In this document: piece by piece, positions 1-7,600 of the stretch | How the letters are laid out: each line of letters begins with the position of its first letter | Numbering within the stretch: the stretch's first letter is position 1 | NCBI GenBank assembly: GCA_003445035.1 | Contig: DLVV01000460.1 | Coordinates: 1 to 20,434, forward strand | DNA from: Planctomycetaceae bacterium | Lineage (GTDB): Bacteria > Planctomycetota > Planctomycetia > Planctomycetales > Planctomycetaceae | Direction of reading: 5' to 3' | Length of the DNA: 20,434 nucleotides | Translations under genes and position numbers: made by a program | Notes under the pieces: model-generated | What the model was told of the DNA's origin: nothing | The model's database searches: none | The model's input: the letters and a program-made list of their open reading frames with translations, nothing else

Positions 1-1253
1 GACGCGTAGTAGTGGCCCAGGTTGCGGATGCGGCGACGCGGCCATTGTGTCTTGCCGTCGATGGCCGAGAATGCGGCCGAGATGCCACCTTCCTTGATGA
101 CGAACACCTGGTCGTTGACGACCAGCGGGGAAGCGATGTTGGAGGGGGCCTTGGTGTTGAGGTTCCATTCCATGTGTGTCTTGGTCACATTGCCGGTGCC
201 GCCGCCACGGATCATCTGGATGATGTTCCCGCCCCCAACCCGATTGGTCTTCGCCTGGAACGCGTCGTCGATTTCGTCGCCGACCAGGAACCCGTCCTTG
301 TTGGCGTCGCCCTTGTCGAACTTTTTCCAGAAGGCCTTGCCCAACTCGGTTTTGTCGAGCTTCTTGTCCTGGTTGGTGTCCCGCCACTGCAGCAGCGCAA
401 ATTTCAGGGTGCGGGCAGTGTCACCGTAACTTTGGACCGAGACGTAGATCTTGTCGTCGACAACCGCCGGCGTGGTCATGATGGTTCGTAGCAGCGAGTT
501 GCAGTTCCAGCGGACCTTGCCGGTCTCGGGGTTGTAGCCCTTCAGCTTGCCGCTGCCGGCCATCACGATGTCGGTTTGCTTGCCCGAGGTGACGACCACG
601 GGGACGGAGTAGCCACCGAGCATCTCCGGTCGCTTGGTCAGCCACTTCTGCTTGCCCGAGTACTTGTCCAGCGCCACCAGGTAGCTGTCCAGATCGTCGT
701 CCAGGCAGAAGAACAGTTTGTCCCCGTGCAGGATCGGCGAATTGGCCGCCCCCCAGCCGAGCAGGTAAAACGGCATCGGGGTCTTGTGGGTCCAGAGATG
801 CTTGCCGTTGCCGGCATCCAGGCACAGCAGTCCGATCGTGCTGAAATGCACGTAGACGCGTTCTCCGTCGGAACAGGGGGTGCAGGAGGCGTGCTGGTTG
901 GGCCAGGTGATCTCGGGAAGCTTTCCGGCCGGAAACGACGTTTGCCAGAGCTTCTTGCCGGTCAGGGCGTCGAACGCAAAGACGTTGAATTTCTCCTGCC
1001 CCTTTTTTCCCGTGACAGCCGTCTCGATGCAGCGGCCGCCGGAGATAATCGGGCAGGCGATGCCGGTGCCGAGTGTCTTCTTCCAGACGACGTTCTCGGT
1101 CGTTGAGAAATTGACTGGCAGGTTCTTGCTGTCCTTGGAAACCCCCGTGGCATTGGGGCCGCGGAATTGGTCCCAGTCTGCGGCGTGGGCCGACGGCGAC
1201 AGGGTGGCGCAGATTGTGATGGTCAGAAGCGACTGCAAGAAGCGGCGGGTCAT
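1..1253 (-). CDS. Secreted PQQ-like beta-propeller protein with two EF-hand loops (3' end outside window)
   Basis: The frame stays open from an ATG at 1253 leftward to the window edge, giving at least 417 residues. A Sec signal peptide (MTRRFLQSLLTITICATLSP...AHA) is followed at once by the DWDQFRGPNATG start typical of planctomycete PQQ_2/BamB-like propellers. Blade-type repeats such as DALTGKKLW, DAGNGKHLWTH, DKYSGKQKWL and NPETGKVRWN recur. Between blades lie two canonical EF-hand loops: DTNQDKKLDKTE at residues 292-303 and DANKDGFLVGDE at 316-327, with acidic or Asn ligands at positions 1, 3, 5 and 12. An AGGGA ribosome site lies 8 bases before the ATG. The protein is probably periplasmic or cell-surface. 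Whether it binds PQQ (a dehydrogenase) or is only a scaffold cannot be decided, because the C-terminus is missing and no clear catalytic signature is seen. The fold is confident and the function is not. Confidence 0.85.
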   Translation of the reverse strand, partial: MTRRFLQSLLTITICATLSPSAHAADWDQFRGPNATGVSKDSKNLPVNFSTTENVVWKKTLGTGIACPIISGGRCIETAVTGKKGQEKFNVFAFDALTGKKLWQTSFPAGKLPEITWPNQHASCTPCSDGERVYVHFSTIGLLCLDAGNGKHLWTHKTPMPFYLLGWGAANSPILHGDKLFFCLDDDLDSYLVALDKYSGKQKWLTKRPEMLGGYSVPVVVTSGKQTDIVMAGSGKLKGYNPETGKVRWNCNSLLRTIMTTPAVVDDKIYVSVQSYGDTARTLKFALLQWRDTNQDKKLDKTELGKAFWKKFDKGDANKDGFLVGDEIDDAFQAKTNRVGGGNIIQMIRGGGTGNVTKTHMEWNLNTKAPSNIASPLVVNDQVFVIKEGGISAAFSAIDGKTQWPRRRIRNLGHYYA

Positions 1254-1317
1254 AGGTCGATTCCCTGGTGGACGGATGACCGGACGTCGAGTTTCGGTAT
1301 GTCTCCGGTCTCCGCTG

Positions 1318-1347
1318 ACCATACCTCGGTCAGACGGTCGACTTCAA
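1318..1347 (-). promoter_or_regulatory. Possible promoter of the beta-propeller gene
   Basis: On the minus strand, TTGAAG (1347-1342) and TATGGT (1323-1318) are separated by 18 bases. Each hexamer matches the sigma70 consensus at four of six positions. Transcription would start near 1311 and leave a leader of about 58 bases. This is only a weak match; GC-rich planctomycete promoters are poorly defined. Confidence 0.25.
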
Positions 1348-1428
1348 CTGGGGCGGCGAGATCTGGGGCGTATGCGAACAATCGAGGACGCTCAAATCGG
1401 ATCCGAGCCATTTTTTTTCGTTTCGGCC

Positions 1429-1458
1429 GTGACAGGTTGTTTGCAAGAGACATATAAT
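1429..1458 (+). promoter_or_regulatory. Sigma70-like promoter for the double-cysteine-module gene
   Basis: GTGACA (1429-1434, one mismatch to TTGACA) and a perfect TATAAT (1453-1458) are separated by 18 bases. Transcription would start near 1465, giving a leader of about 180 bases before the ATG at 1646. This is the best promoter match I found in the window. It sits in a locally AT-rich patch next to a T-run. Confidence 0.55.
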
Positions 1459-1485
1459 CGGGATCTGATGCGAAGGCCGGATGGC

Positions 1486-1525
1486 CCTCCCCCTTGCTAT
1501 GTGATGGAACCGGCGGGGGGATAGG
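1486..1525 (+). other. Possible stem-loop in the 5' leader
   Basis: TCCCCC (1488-1493) can pair with GGGGGA (1516-1521). CC (1486-1487) and GG (1524-1525) could extend the stem across a two-base bulge, around a loop of about 22 bases. It lies early in the predicted leader. I do not recognise a known riboswitch class, and chance pairing of G and C runs is possible in GC-rich DNA. Confidence 0.25.
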
Positions 1526-1645
1526 TCTTGACGGTTGAGCCCAGGCAGGTCGAACAAGGACTGACGCGTGCGGGGGCGGCTCGCGGGGTTCCATTTAGGT
1601 CACACTTTCAACGGTTCACTTTCTCAAGAGCATGAGGGCAAGAAC

Positions 1646-2128
1646 ATGTCACGTAAGATTCTGGTTGCCGCGTCGCTGTGCGTCGCAGTGCTGGTGACCG
1701 CTTCGGTTACCGATGCTGCAAAGGAAAAGAAGAACCCCCTGAAGGGCGTCAACTGTTTCCTGAAGAAGACCAAGGATGGCAAGCCGATCGCCGTCAAGAA
1801 GGCCTGCGCCGTGGCCTACAAGGGTGCGACGGTGTACTTCTGCTGTGGCGGATGCAAGAACAAGTTCTCGAAGGACGCGAAGTGTCGCGAAGCCAACGCC
1901 CACAAGGCCAACCACCAGTTGGCGGCTACGGGCCAGGCCAAGCTGACCAAGTGCGTGTTCAGTGGCAAGAAGTTGGACACGACGACCAAGATCAAGGTCA
2001 ACGGCGTCGCGATCTGCTTCTGCTGCAACATGTGCAAGGGCAAGGTTCTGAAAGCCAAGGACAAAGTTGCGTTGGCATTCAGTGACAAGGCCTTCGCCAA
2101 GGGCTACGTGGTAGCCAAGAAGAAGTAG
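1646..2128 (+). CDS. Small exported lysine-rich protein with two YHS/TRASH-like cysteine modules
   Basis: The product has 160 residues. I chose the ATG at 1646 because a Sec signal peptide (MSRKILVAASLCVAVLVTAS...) begins there and a GAGGG ribosome site lies just upstream; the longer frame from 1568 would bury the signal. Two similar modules follow. The first has Cys37, Cys54 and FCCGGC at 65-70; the second has Cys103 and FCCNMC at 125-130. Each resembles the YHS/TRASH metal-binding pattern: a lone Cys in a C-x-x-S/K-G-K type turn, a beta strand, then CC-x2-C. Thirty-three of 160 residues are Lys. The likely role is periplasmic binding of a transition metal, or thiol chemistry, but this is inferred from the cysteine layout only. 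The gene stands alone, with its own promoter and terminator. Confidence 0.85.
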   Translation: MSRKILVAASLCVAVLVTASVTDAAKEKKNPLKGVNCFLKKTKDGKPIAVKKACAVAYKGATVYFCCGGCKNKFSKDAKCREANAHKANHQLAATGQAKLTKCVFSGKKLDTTTKIKVNGVAICFCCNMCKGKVLKAKDKVALAFSDKAFAKGYVVAKKK

Positions 2129-2159
2129 TTCCGTCGCTCCGGCGACGATGCGGATTCGA

Positions 2160-2202
2160 CGGGGCACTCCTCTTGACGAGGGGTGCCCCGTTTCTTTTGT
2201 TT
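2160..2202 (+). terminator. Rho-independent terminator
   Basis: A 12-base-pair stem (2161-2172 with 2178-2189, one G-T wobble) encloses the loop TTGAC. The T-rich tract TTTCTTTTGTTT follows at 2191-2202. The flanking C2160-G2190 pair extends the stem. It lies 31 bases after the stop of the cysteine-module gene and reads rightward. There is no A-run on its left side, so it would not serve the converging lipoprotein gene well. Confidence 0.85.
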
Positions 2203-2254
2203 AGCGGCGTGCGTCGCCCGCCGTCCGGCGTCGGAATTCCCTCTGGCCGCCCGG

Positions 2255-3535
2255 CTACTGCAACTGGCCGGGGACGACCGTGATCGTCCGCTTCCGTTCG
2301 TCGATGCGGGTCACCTTGCCGAACTTGATGCCGTCGACGATCACCTGGATCGACTGACTCGTGCTCAGGATGACCGTCGTGGCGTCGTTGCTCGACGTCA
2401 CATCGGGAACTTCGTCCGACTTTGCCAGGATTCGCAGGGTGGCGATGTGGTCCCGGCGAGCCTTCTCGTCGATCGAGCCCTGCAGTACGACAGTGATCGA
2501 GGTCGCAACGTTGGAGGTTCGGGGTTCGTCTGCGGGTGTTGACGCAGCGACCAGCAGCGGGATCACGGCCAGTTGAGCATCGGCCAAGGCCTTGTTGAAG
2601 GCATCTGGCGAATCGGCTTTTTCGAGCGCGGTTGCGGAGGTGTCGAGCGCGTCGAGAACCGCCAACCACTTCTTTCGCGACGCGGCGGTTCCGGCTTCGG
2701 GCATCGCTGCGATCGAATCGTTGCCCAGTCGCAATGTCTCGTCCAGTGCTGCAGACAGGTCTGAGGGGAACCACTGGCCATCGATCACGATGAATTGGCT
2801 GGGCGGAAGCGGCGGCGGTTCTTCACCCTCGGTGGGCTCGACTTCACCGATCCGCAACCGGGCCTGATCGCTCGTCCGGTCGACCACGGTGATCTGTGAA
2901 TCGGCGAGCTGGCCCAGAGGATCTCCCTGTTCGTTCGATGAGATTGCACGGAGTTGTTTGAGGAATTGGGTGCCGGTCCCGGCAGAAAAGGCCTTGCCGT
3001 CGAATGTTGCCAGCGTTTTCACGTCCTTCAGTTCGCTGGTCAAAAGGGTGTCGAAAAGTTCCAGCAGGGCGGGCCAATTCTCGTCGAGTTGTTTCTGATC
3101 GAGTTCGCGCAATGGCAGGCCCGGGTTGTCGATCAAAAGTCCCTTTTTTGTTCGGGCGATGTCGACCAACCGCTTCAGCGACACGAAGGTGCGATTCCAG
3201 ATCTTCGCGTCCATCTTGCCCGCGAAGTTTCTGACCAGCGCGTTGATTTGTCGCTGGTAACGGGACGGAAGGAAGGTCCAGATCGCAGCTGCGTTCCCGT
3301 CCTGGACGCCCTGGAGAACACGGCGTACTGCCAGTGACGGATCCTCTGCGGTCGGGTCGCCTTTGGAATCACCAGGCTTGACGGTGGCCGGCTGTCCGTC
3401 CGTCTGCTCAGCGGGCGGACCGTTGTCGCCGGTCGGAACTCTGGAATCGCCCGAATTGTCCGTGTCTCCGCCACAGCCAACAAGGCCGTAGGCTCCCACG
3501 GCCAACAACACCAACAGCAGTCCCCACCGTCTCAT
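2255..3535 (-). CDS. Lipoprotein of unknown function
   Basis: The product has 426 residues from the ATG at 3535, which has AGGA six bases upstream. An in-frame ATG at 3559 would add eight residues before the signal and has a poorer ribosome site. The N-terminus MRRWGLLLVLLAVGAYGLVGC is a lipoprotein signal with lipobox LVGC, so Cys21 would be lipidated. A low-complexity Gly/Asp/Pro/Thr linker (about 22-60) follows, then a mostly alpha-helical-looking body. A short stretch rich in Glu and Pro, containing EEPPPLPPSQF, precedes the strand-like segment IVIDGQWFPSDL, reminiscent of domains that report 'ability to process' in planctomycete lipoproteins. I do not recognise a family. The C-terminus (VIVDGIKFGKVTRIDERKR) is beta-like. 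The gene is transcribed leftward from the region it shares with the LysR gene. Confidence 0.8.
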   Translation of the reverse strand: MRRWGLLLVLLAVGAYGLVGCGGDTDNSGDSRVPTGDNGPPAEQTDGQPATVKPGDSKGDPTAEDPSLAVRRVLQGVQDGNAAAIWTFLPSRYQRQINALVRNFAGKMDAKIWNRTFVSLKRLVDIARTKKGLLIDNPGLPLRELDQKQLDENWPALLELFDTLLTSELKDVKTLATFDGKAFSAGTGTQFLKQLRAISSNEQGDPLGQLADSQITVVDRTSDQARLRIGEVEPTEGEEPPPLPPSQFIVIDGQWFPSDLSAALDETLRLGNDSIAAMPEAGTAASRKKWLAVLDALDTSATALEKADSPDAFNKALADAQLAVIPLLVAASTPADEPRTSNVATSITVVLQGSIDEKARRDHIATLRILAKSDEVPDVTSSNDATTVILSTSQSIQVIVDGIKFGKVTRIDERKRTITVVPGQLQ

Positions 3536-3738
3536 CCTTTGTCCTCGCGGCTGCCGCATTCGACCCGGGGTCCCCTTGGCCCAAGCTCGTGATCGAATCC
3601 GTCGCTATCCTACCCATATTCCTCGGCCCGAAAACCGGTTTCCGACCAAGAATACTGGTTTGCACGCAGTTCCGTCTGCTTGAAACCGTAAGGTCGGTCG
3701 TCTAAAGTCGCGATTTGCTCCATTTATACTGTCCGCCA

Positions 3739-3764
3739 AACATAATTGGTTTCTCTTATACGTT
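3739..3764 (+). promoter_or_regulatory. Imperfect dyad upstream of the LysR gene, possible LysR-type operator
   Basis: AACATAA (3739-3745) faces TTATacGTT (3756-3764) across ten bases, with the core ATAA-N10-TTAT. LysR-family boxes are AT-rich dyads of the T-N11-A kind, usually near their own gene. The site lies 28 bases before the start codon, in an AT-rich island. It could be the site for autoregulation and for control of the downstream glt genes. The evidence is positional plus weak symmetry. Confidence 0.25.
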
Positions 3765-3791
3765 CGGCTTGCTCAACGGATTGACCGCACG

Positions 3792-4694
3792 ATGCACTTA
3801 CGGAACGTTGAGTTGTTTTGCGAGGTGGCCTCGCGAAGCAGTTTTTCGAAGGCGGCCGAGGCTCACCAGGTCTCGCAGTCGGCAGCCAGCCAGGCTGTTC
3901 AGACGCTTGAAGACCGTCTCGGGACAGTGTTGATCGACCGCTCACAGCGGCCGTTGTCGCTGACGACGGCCGGACAGATCTATTACGAGGGGTGCCGTCA
4001 TCTGCTGGAAACATTTCGCTTGGTCGAAGAGCAGGTGTTTGCGATCAGTGACCGCGTGACGGGTCGGCTGCGGGTCGCGGCGATTTATTCGGTCGGATTG
4101 GCCGAGATGGCCGAATTGGTGTCGGAGTATCGCGACACTTACCCGGACGTCTTGTTGTCGGTGGATTATCTGCATCCCGATGCGGTGTCGCAGCGAATCC
4201 TGGATGGAGATGCTGATCTGGGCATTGTGTCGTTTCCACGTGCCGGCAGCGAATTCACGGTTGTGCCGTGGCTCGAGCAGAAGATGGTGATCGTTCTGCC
4301 GCCGGACCATTCCCAGGTTCCCCGGAATGGTTCTGATGGCTGCCGTTCGCCGGAGGTGCTTGACGGCGAGCCATTTGTCGGATTTTGCGGCGACCTGCGG
4401 GTCCGTCGTCAGATCGACCGTTGGCTGAAGGCCGCGGGGGTTTCGGTTGACGTGGTGCACGAGTTCGACAATTGCGAGCACATCAAGCGGGCCGTCGAGG
4501 CGGGGTCGGGTGTGGCGATCCTTCCCGCACCAACGTTGCGAAGCGAGGTGGCCCGAGGATCCCTGGTCACCCTGGACCTCGAGACCGTTGACTGGAAACG
4601 CCCATTGGGATTCATTCGTCGCCGCAATCGTCAGTTGACGACGGCGGCGGAGCGATTCATTGAGAAACTGGAAGAGACAACCGATGGCCAGTAG
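3792..4694 (+). CDS. LysR-family transcriptional regulator, probable glutamate synthase regulator
   Basis: At 300 residues it has the usual length of the family. Residues 1-60 form the winged helix-turn-helix (start [13 protein letters not shown], then [20 protein letters not shown] and [13 protein letters not shown]). Residues from about 88 form the periplasmic-binding-protein-like effector domain, including the family motifs [10 protein letters not shown] and [11 protein letters not shown]. The start follows from alignment to the family; no strong ribosome site is visible. The stop TAG lies inside the gltB coding sequence, an 11-base overlap that suggests co-transcription and translational coupling with gltBD. 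In Bacillus subtilis the LysR protein GltC activates gltAB but is divergently transcribed. A GltC-like job here is inferred from position, not shown by sequence. Confidence 0.92.
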   Translation: MHLRNVELFCEVASRSSFSKAAEAHQVSQSAASQAVQTLEDRLGTVLIDRSQRPLSLTTAGQIYYEGCRHLLETFRLVEEQVFAISDRVTGRLRVAAIYSVGLAEMAELVSEYRDTYPDVLLSVDYLHPDAVSQRILDGDADLGIVSFPRAGSEFTVVPWLEQKMVIVLPPDHSQVPRNGSDGCRSPEVLDGEPFVGFCGDLRVRRQIDRWLKAAGVSVDVVHEFDNCEHIKRAVEAGSGVAILPAPTLRSEVARGSLVTLDLETVDWKRPLGFIRRRNRQLTTAAERFIEKLEETTDGQ

Positions 4695-7600
4695 ACGTCT
4701 GAACAGCCAGCCGCCTCGGACGATTGACCAACTGGCCGCCCCGGGTGGCCAGGCAGCAATATTCCGTAATGGCCGGCCCGAGAAGTACGGGCTGTACGAT
4801 CCAGCCAACGAGCACGACAGTTGTGGTGTTGGGTTCGTGGCACACATCAAGGGCGAACGGTCGCGGCAGATTGTTGACGACTCGCTGCACATGCTCGATC
4901 ACATGGCTCACCGGGGCGCGTGCGGTTGCGAATCCAACACCGGCGATGGAGCGGGCATACTGACCGCCCTGCCCTACGAGTTTCTCGAGAAGGTTGCCGA
5001 GAACGACCTGGGAACGAGTTTGCCCGAGCACGGACTGTACGGTGTCGGCTTGGTGTTTCTGCCCCGAGACGAGACCGAGCGAGAGACCTGCAAGCAGGCG
5101 GTCAACCGGGTGATCCAGGAGGAGGGCCAGTCGCTGCTGGGTTGGCGTGACGTGCCGGTCGATCCCGACGGGGCAGACATCGGTCCCTCGGCCCGGGCCG
5201 CCGAGCCGGTCGCCGAGATGCTGTTCGTCGGCGCGGCCGACGGGGTCGGTAGCGAGGATCTGGAGCGGAAGCTGTTCGTGATCCGCAAGCGGGTCAGCCA
5301 CCAGTTGCGTGACAGCGATCTTCAGGAGGCCCTGCTGTTCTACATCTGCTCGCTTTCGACCAAGGTTCTGATCTACAAGGGGATGCTCACCTCCCAACAG
5401 GTTCCACTCTACTTCGAGGACCTGCGAGACCCCGATTACACCAGTCATCTGGCAATGGTCCACTCGCGTTTCTCGACCAACACATTCCCCAGTTGGGATC
5501 GGGCTCAGCCAAATCGGTTTATGAGTCACAATGGCGAGATCAACACCTTGCGAGGGAACGCCAACTGGATGCACGCTCGCCAGGGGGGCCTTCGAAGCGA
5601 CCTGTTTGGCCAGGATCTGACTCGGCTGTTTCCGATTATCGAACCGGATTGTTCCGATTCGGGGAACTACGACAACGCCCTGGAGTTCCTGTATCACGCC
5701 GGTCGGAGTTTGCCCGAGGCGGTGATGATGATGATTCCCGAGGCGTGGCAGAACCACCATTCGATGTCCGAAGCCAAGCGGGCGTTTTACGAGTTCCACT
5801 CGGCGTTGCAAGAACCGTGGGACGGGCCCGCCTCGATTTCCTTCACCGACGGGCACTACATCGGCGCGGTGCTGGATCGCAACGGGCTTCGGCCCAGTCG
5901 CTATTACGTCACCCACGACGACCGGGTGGTCATGGCCAGCGAAGTGGGCGTGCTGGAAGTTGATCCGGCCAACGTCCGTCAGAAGGGGCGATTGCAGCCA
6001 GGGAAGATGTTCCTGGTCGATTTCGAGCAAGGGCGAATCATCGCCGATGAGGAGCTCAAGGATGACGTGGCTGGTCGGCGGCCCTATTCCCGCTGGCTCG
6101 AGAACAAAAGGGTGCAACTCTCGGATCTGCCTCCTGCCGCCATGCCCGAGAAGTACTGCTCGGAGGAGCTTGTCAGCCGGATGAGATCTTTCGGCTACAC
6201 CACCGAGACGCTGCAATTCATGCTGCTTCCGTTGCTCGAGCAGCAAAAGGATCCGATCGGCTCGATGGGTAATGACGCCGCCCTGGCGTGTTTGTCTGAT
6301 CATCCGAGAATGCTCTACGACTATTTCAAGCAACTCTTTGCCCAGGTGACCAATCCCGCGATCGACTCGATCCGTGAAGACGTGATCATGTCGTTGGAGT
6401 GCTTCATCGGCCCGGAAGGCAACCTGCTGGAGACCAGCGAGAACCAGGCACACCGGCTGGTGGTGTCCCACCCGATCCTGACCAACGAGGAACTGGCATC
6501 GCTCCGTTCACTGGATTATGACGACTGGACCACGCGGACCGTCGACATCACGTTTGACCGCAGCGAGGGGGCCGATGGATTGCAGCCCGCGTTGGAGCGA
6601 ATCTGTGGTGAAGTTGATGCCGCCATTGAGGACGGCGACAGTTTCGTCGTGCTCAGCGATCGTCGGTCCGGTGGCGATCGCGTCCCGATCAGCTCGTTGC
6701 TGGCCTGCGGTGCCGTGCATCACCACCTGGTCCGCAACGAACTGCGGACCAGGATCGGCCTGGTGTTGGAGAGCGGCGAGGCCCGGGAGGTGCACCATCA
6801 CTGCCTGTTGGTGGGCTACGGGGCCGACGCGATCAACCCGTACCTGACGTTCGAAGCGATTTCACAGGCTCGCCGGGACGGGTTGCTTGATGAATCGTGG
6901 ACCGAGGAGAAGATCGTTTCGATCTACCGCAAGGGTGTGGCCAAGGGCATGCTCAAGGTGATGGCCAAGATGGGCATCTCCACGCTGCACTCGTACAAGG
7001 GCGCGCAGATTTTCGAGGCCATTGGCCTGCGGGACGACGTGATCGACCGCTGCTTTGCGGGCACCGCTAGCCGCGTGCAGGGCGTCAACCTCGCTGAGCT
7101 CGCCGAGGAAATACTGCGCCGCCACGCGCTGGGCTTTCCTGAGCGAACCGAGGACGAAACGTTGTCACTGCCCAACCCCGGCGAGTTCCACTGGCGCGCC
7201 GAGGGCGAGAAGCACATGTGGAACCCGCAATCCATCGCCGCGCTGCAAACCGCCGCGCGCACGAACAATTTCGAGTCGTACCAGCAGTTCTCCAACCACA
7301 TCAACGGCGACACCAGGGCGCGCTGCGTGCTGCGCGGCTTGATGGAATTCAAGGAGGGCGTGAACGGCGGGCCGATTTCCATTGAAGACGTTGATCCGGC
7401 CAGCGAGATCGTGAAGCGCTTCTGCACCGGCGCGATGAGCTTCGGCTCCATCTCGGCCGAGGCGCACGAGGGACTGGCCATCGCGATGAACCGCATCGGC
7501 GGCAAGAGCAACACCGGCGAGGGTGGTGAGGATCCGGAGCGCTTCAAGCCGTTGCCCAATGGAGATTCCAAGCGGTCGGCCATCAAGCAGGTCGCCTCGG

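Larger units (their letters stand above)
1254..1645. other. Divergent intergenic region, no gene seen
   Basis: This 392-base gap separates the leftward propeller gene from the rightward cysteine-rich gene. Short open frames exist on both strands, but none has a plausible ribosome site or a recognisable product. The gap holds a weak leftward promoter candidate, a run of eight T (1411-1418), a good rightward promoter (1429-1458) and a leader of about 180 bases. I recognise no tRNA or known riboswitch in it. Confidence 0.6.

Noticed and set aside
1397..1418. Palindrome TCGGATCCGA followed by eight T, looking like a terminator
   Set aside because: The palindrome has no loop and could form only about a three-pair stem, and no plus-strand gene ends before it.
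1250..1594. Short open frame on the minus strand in the divergent gap
   Set aside because: It overlaps the strong plus-strand promoter and the propeller gene start, and has no recognisable product.
1568..1645. 26-residue N-terminal extension of the cysteine-module protein
   Set aside because: It would place a non-signal segment before an otherwise ideal signal peptide; the ribosome site fits the ATG at 1646.
3541..3600. Possible tRNA because of a TCGAATCC-like segment and a short stem
   Set aside because: No acceptor stem, no D-arm and no correctly spaced anticodon arm can be drawn.
4657..6471. 604-residue open frame on the minus strand opposite gltB
   Set aside because: It is antisense to the conserved glutaminase domain of gltB, with no domain, no ribosome site and shadow-like composition.
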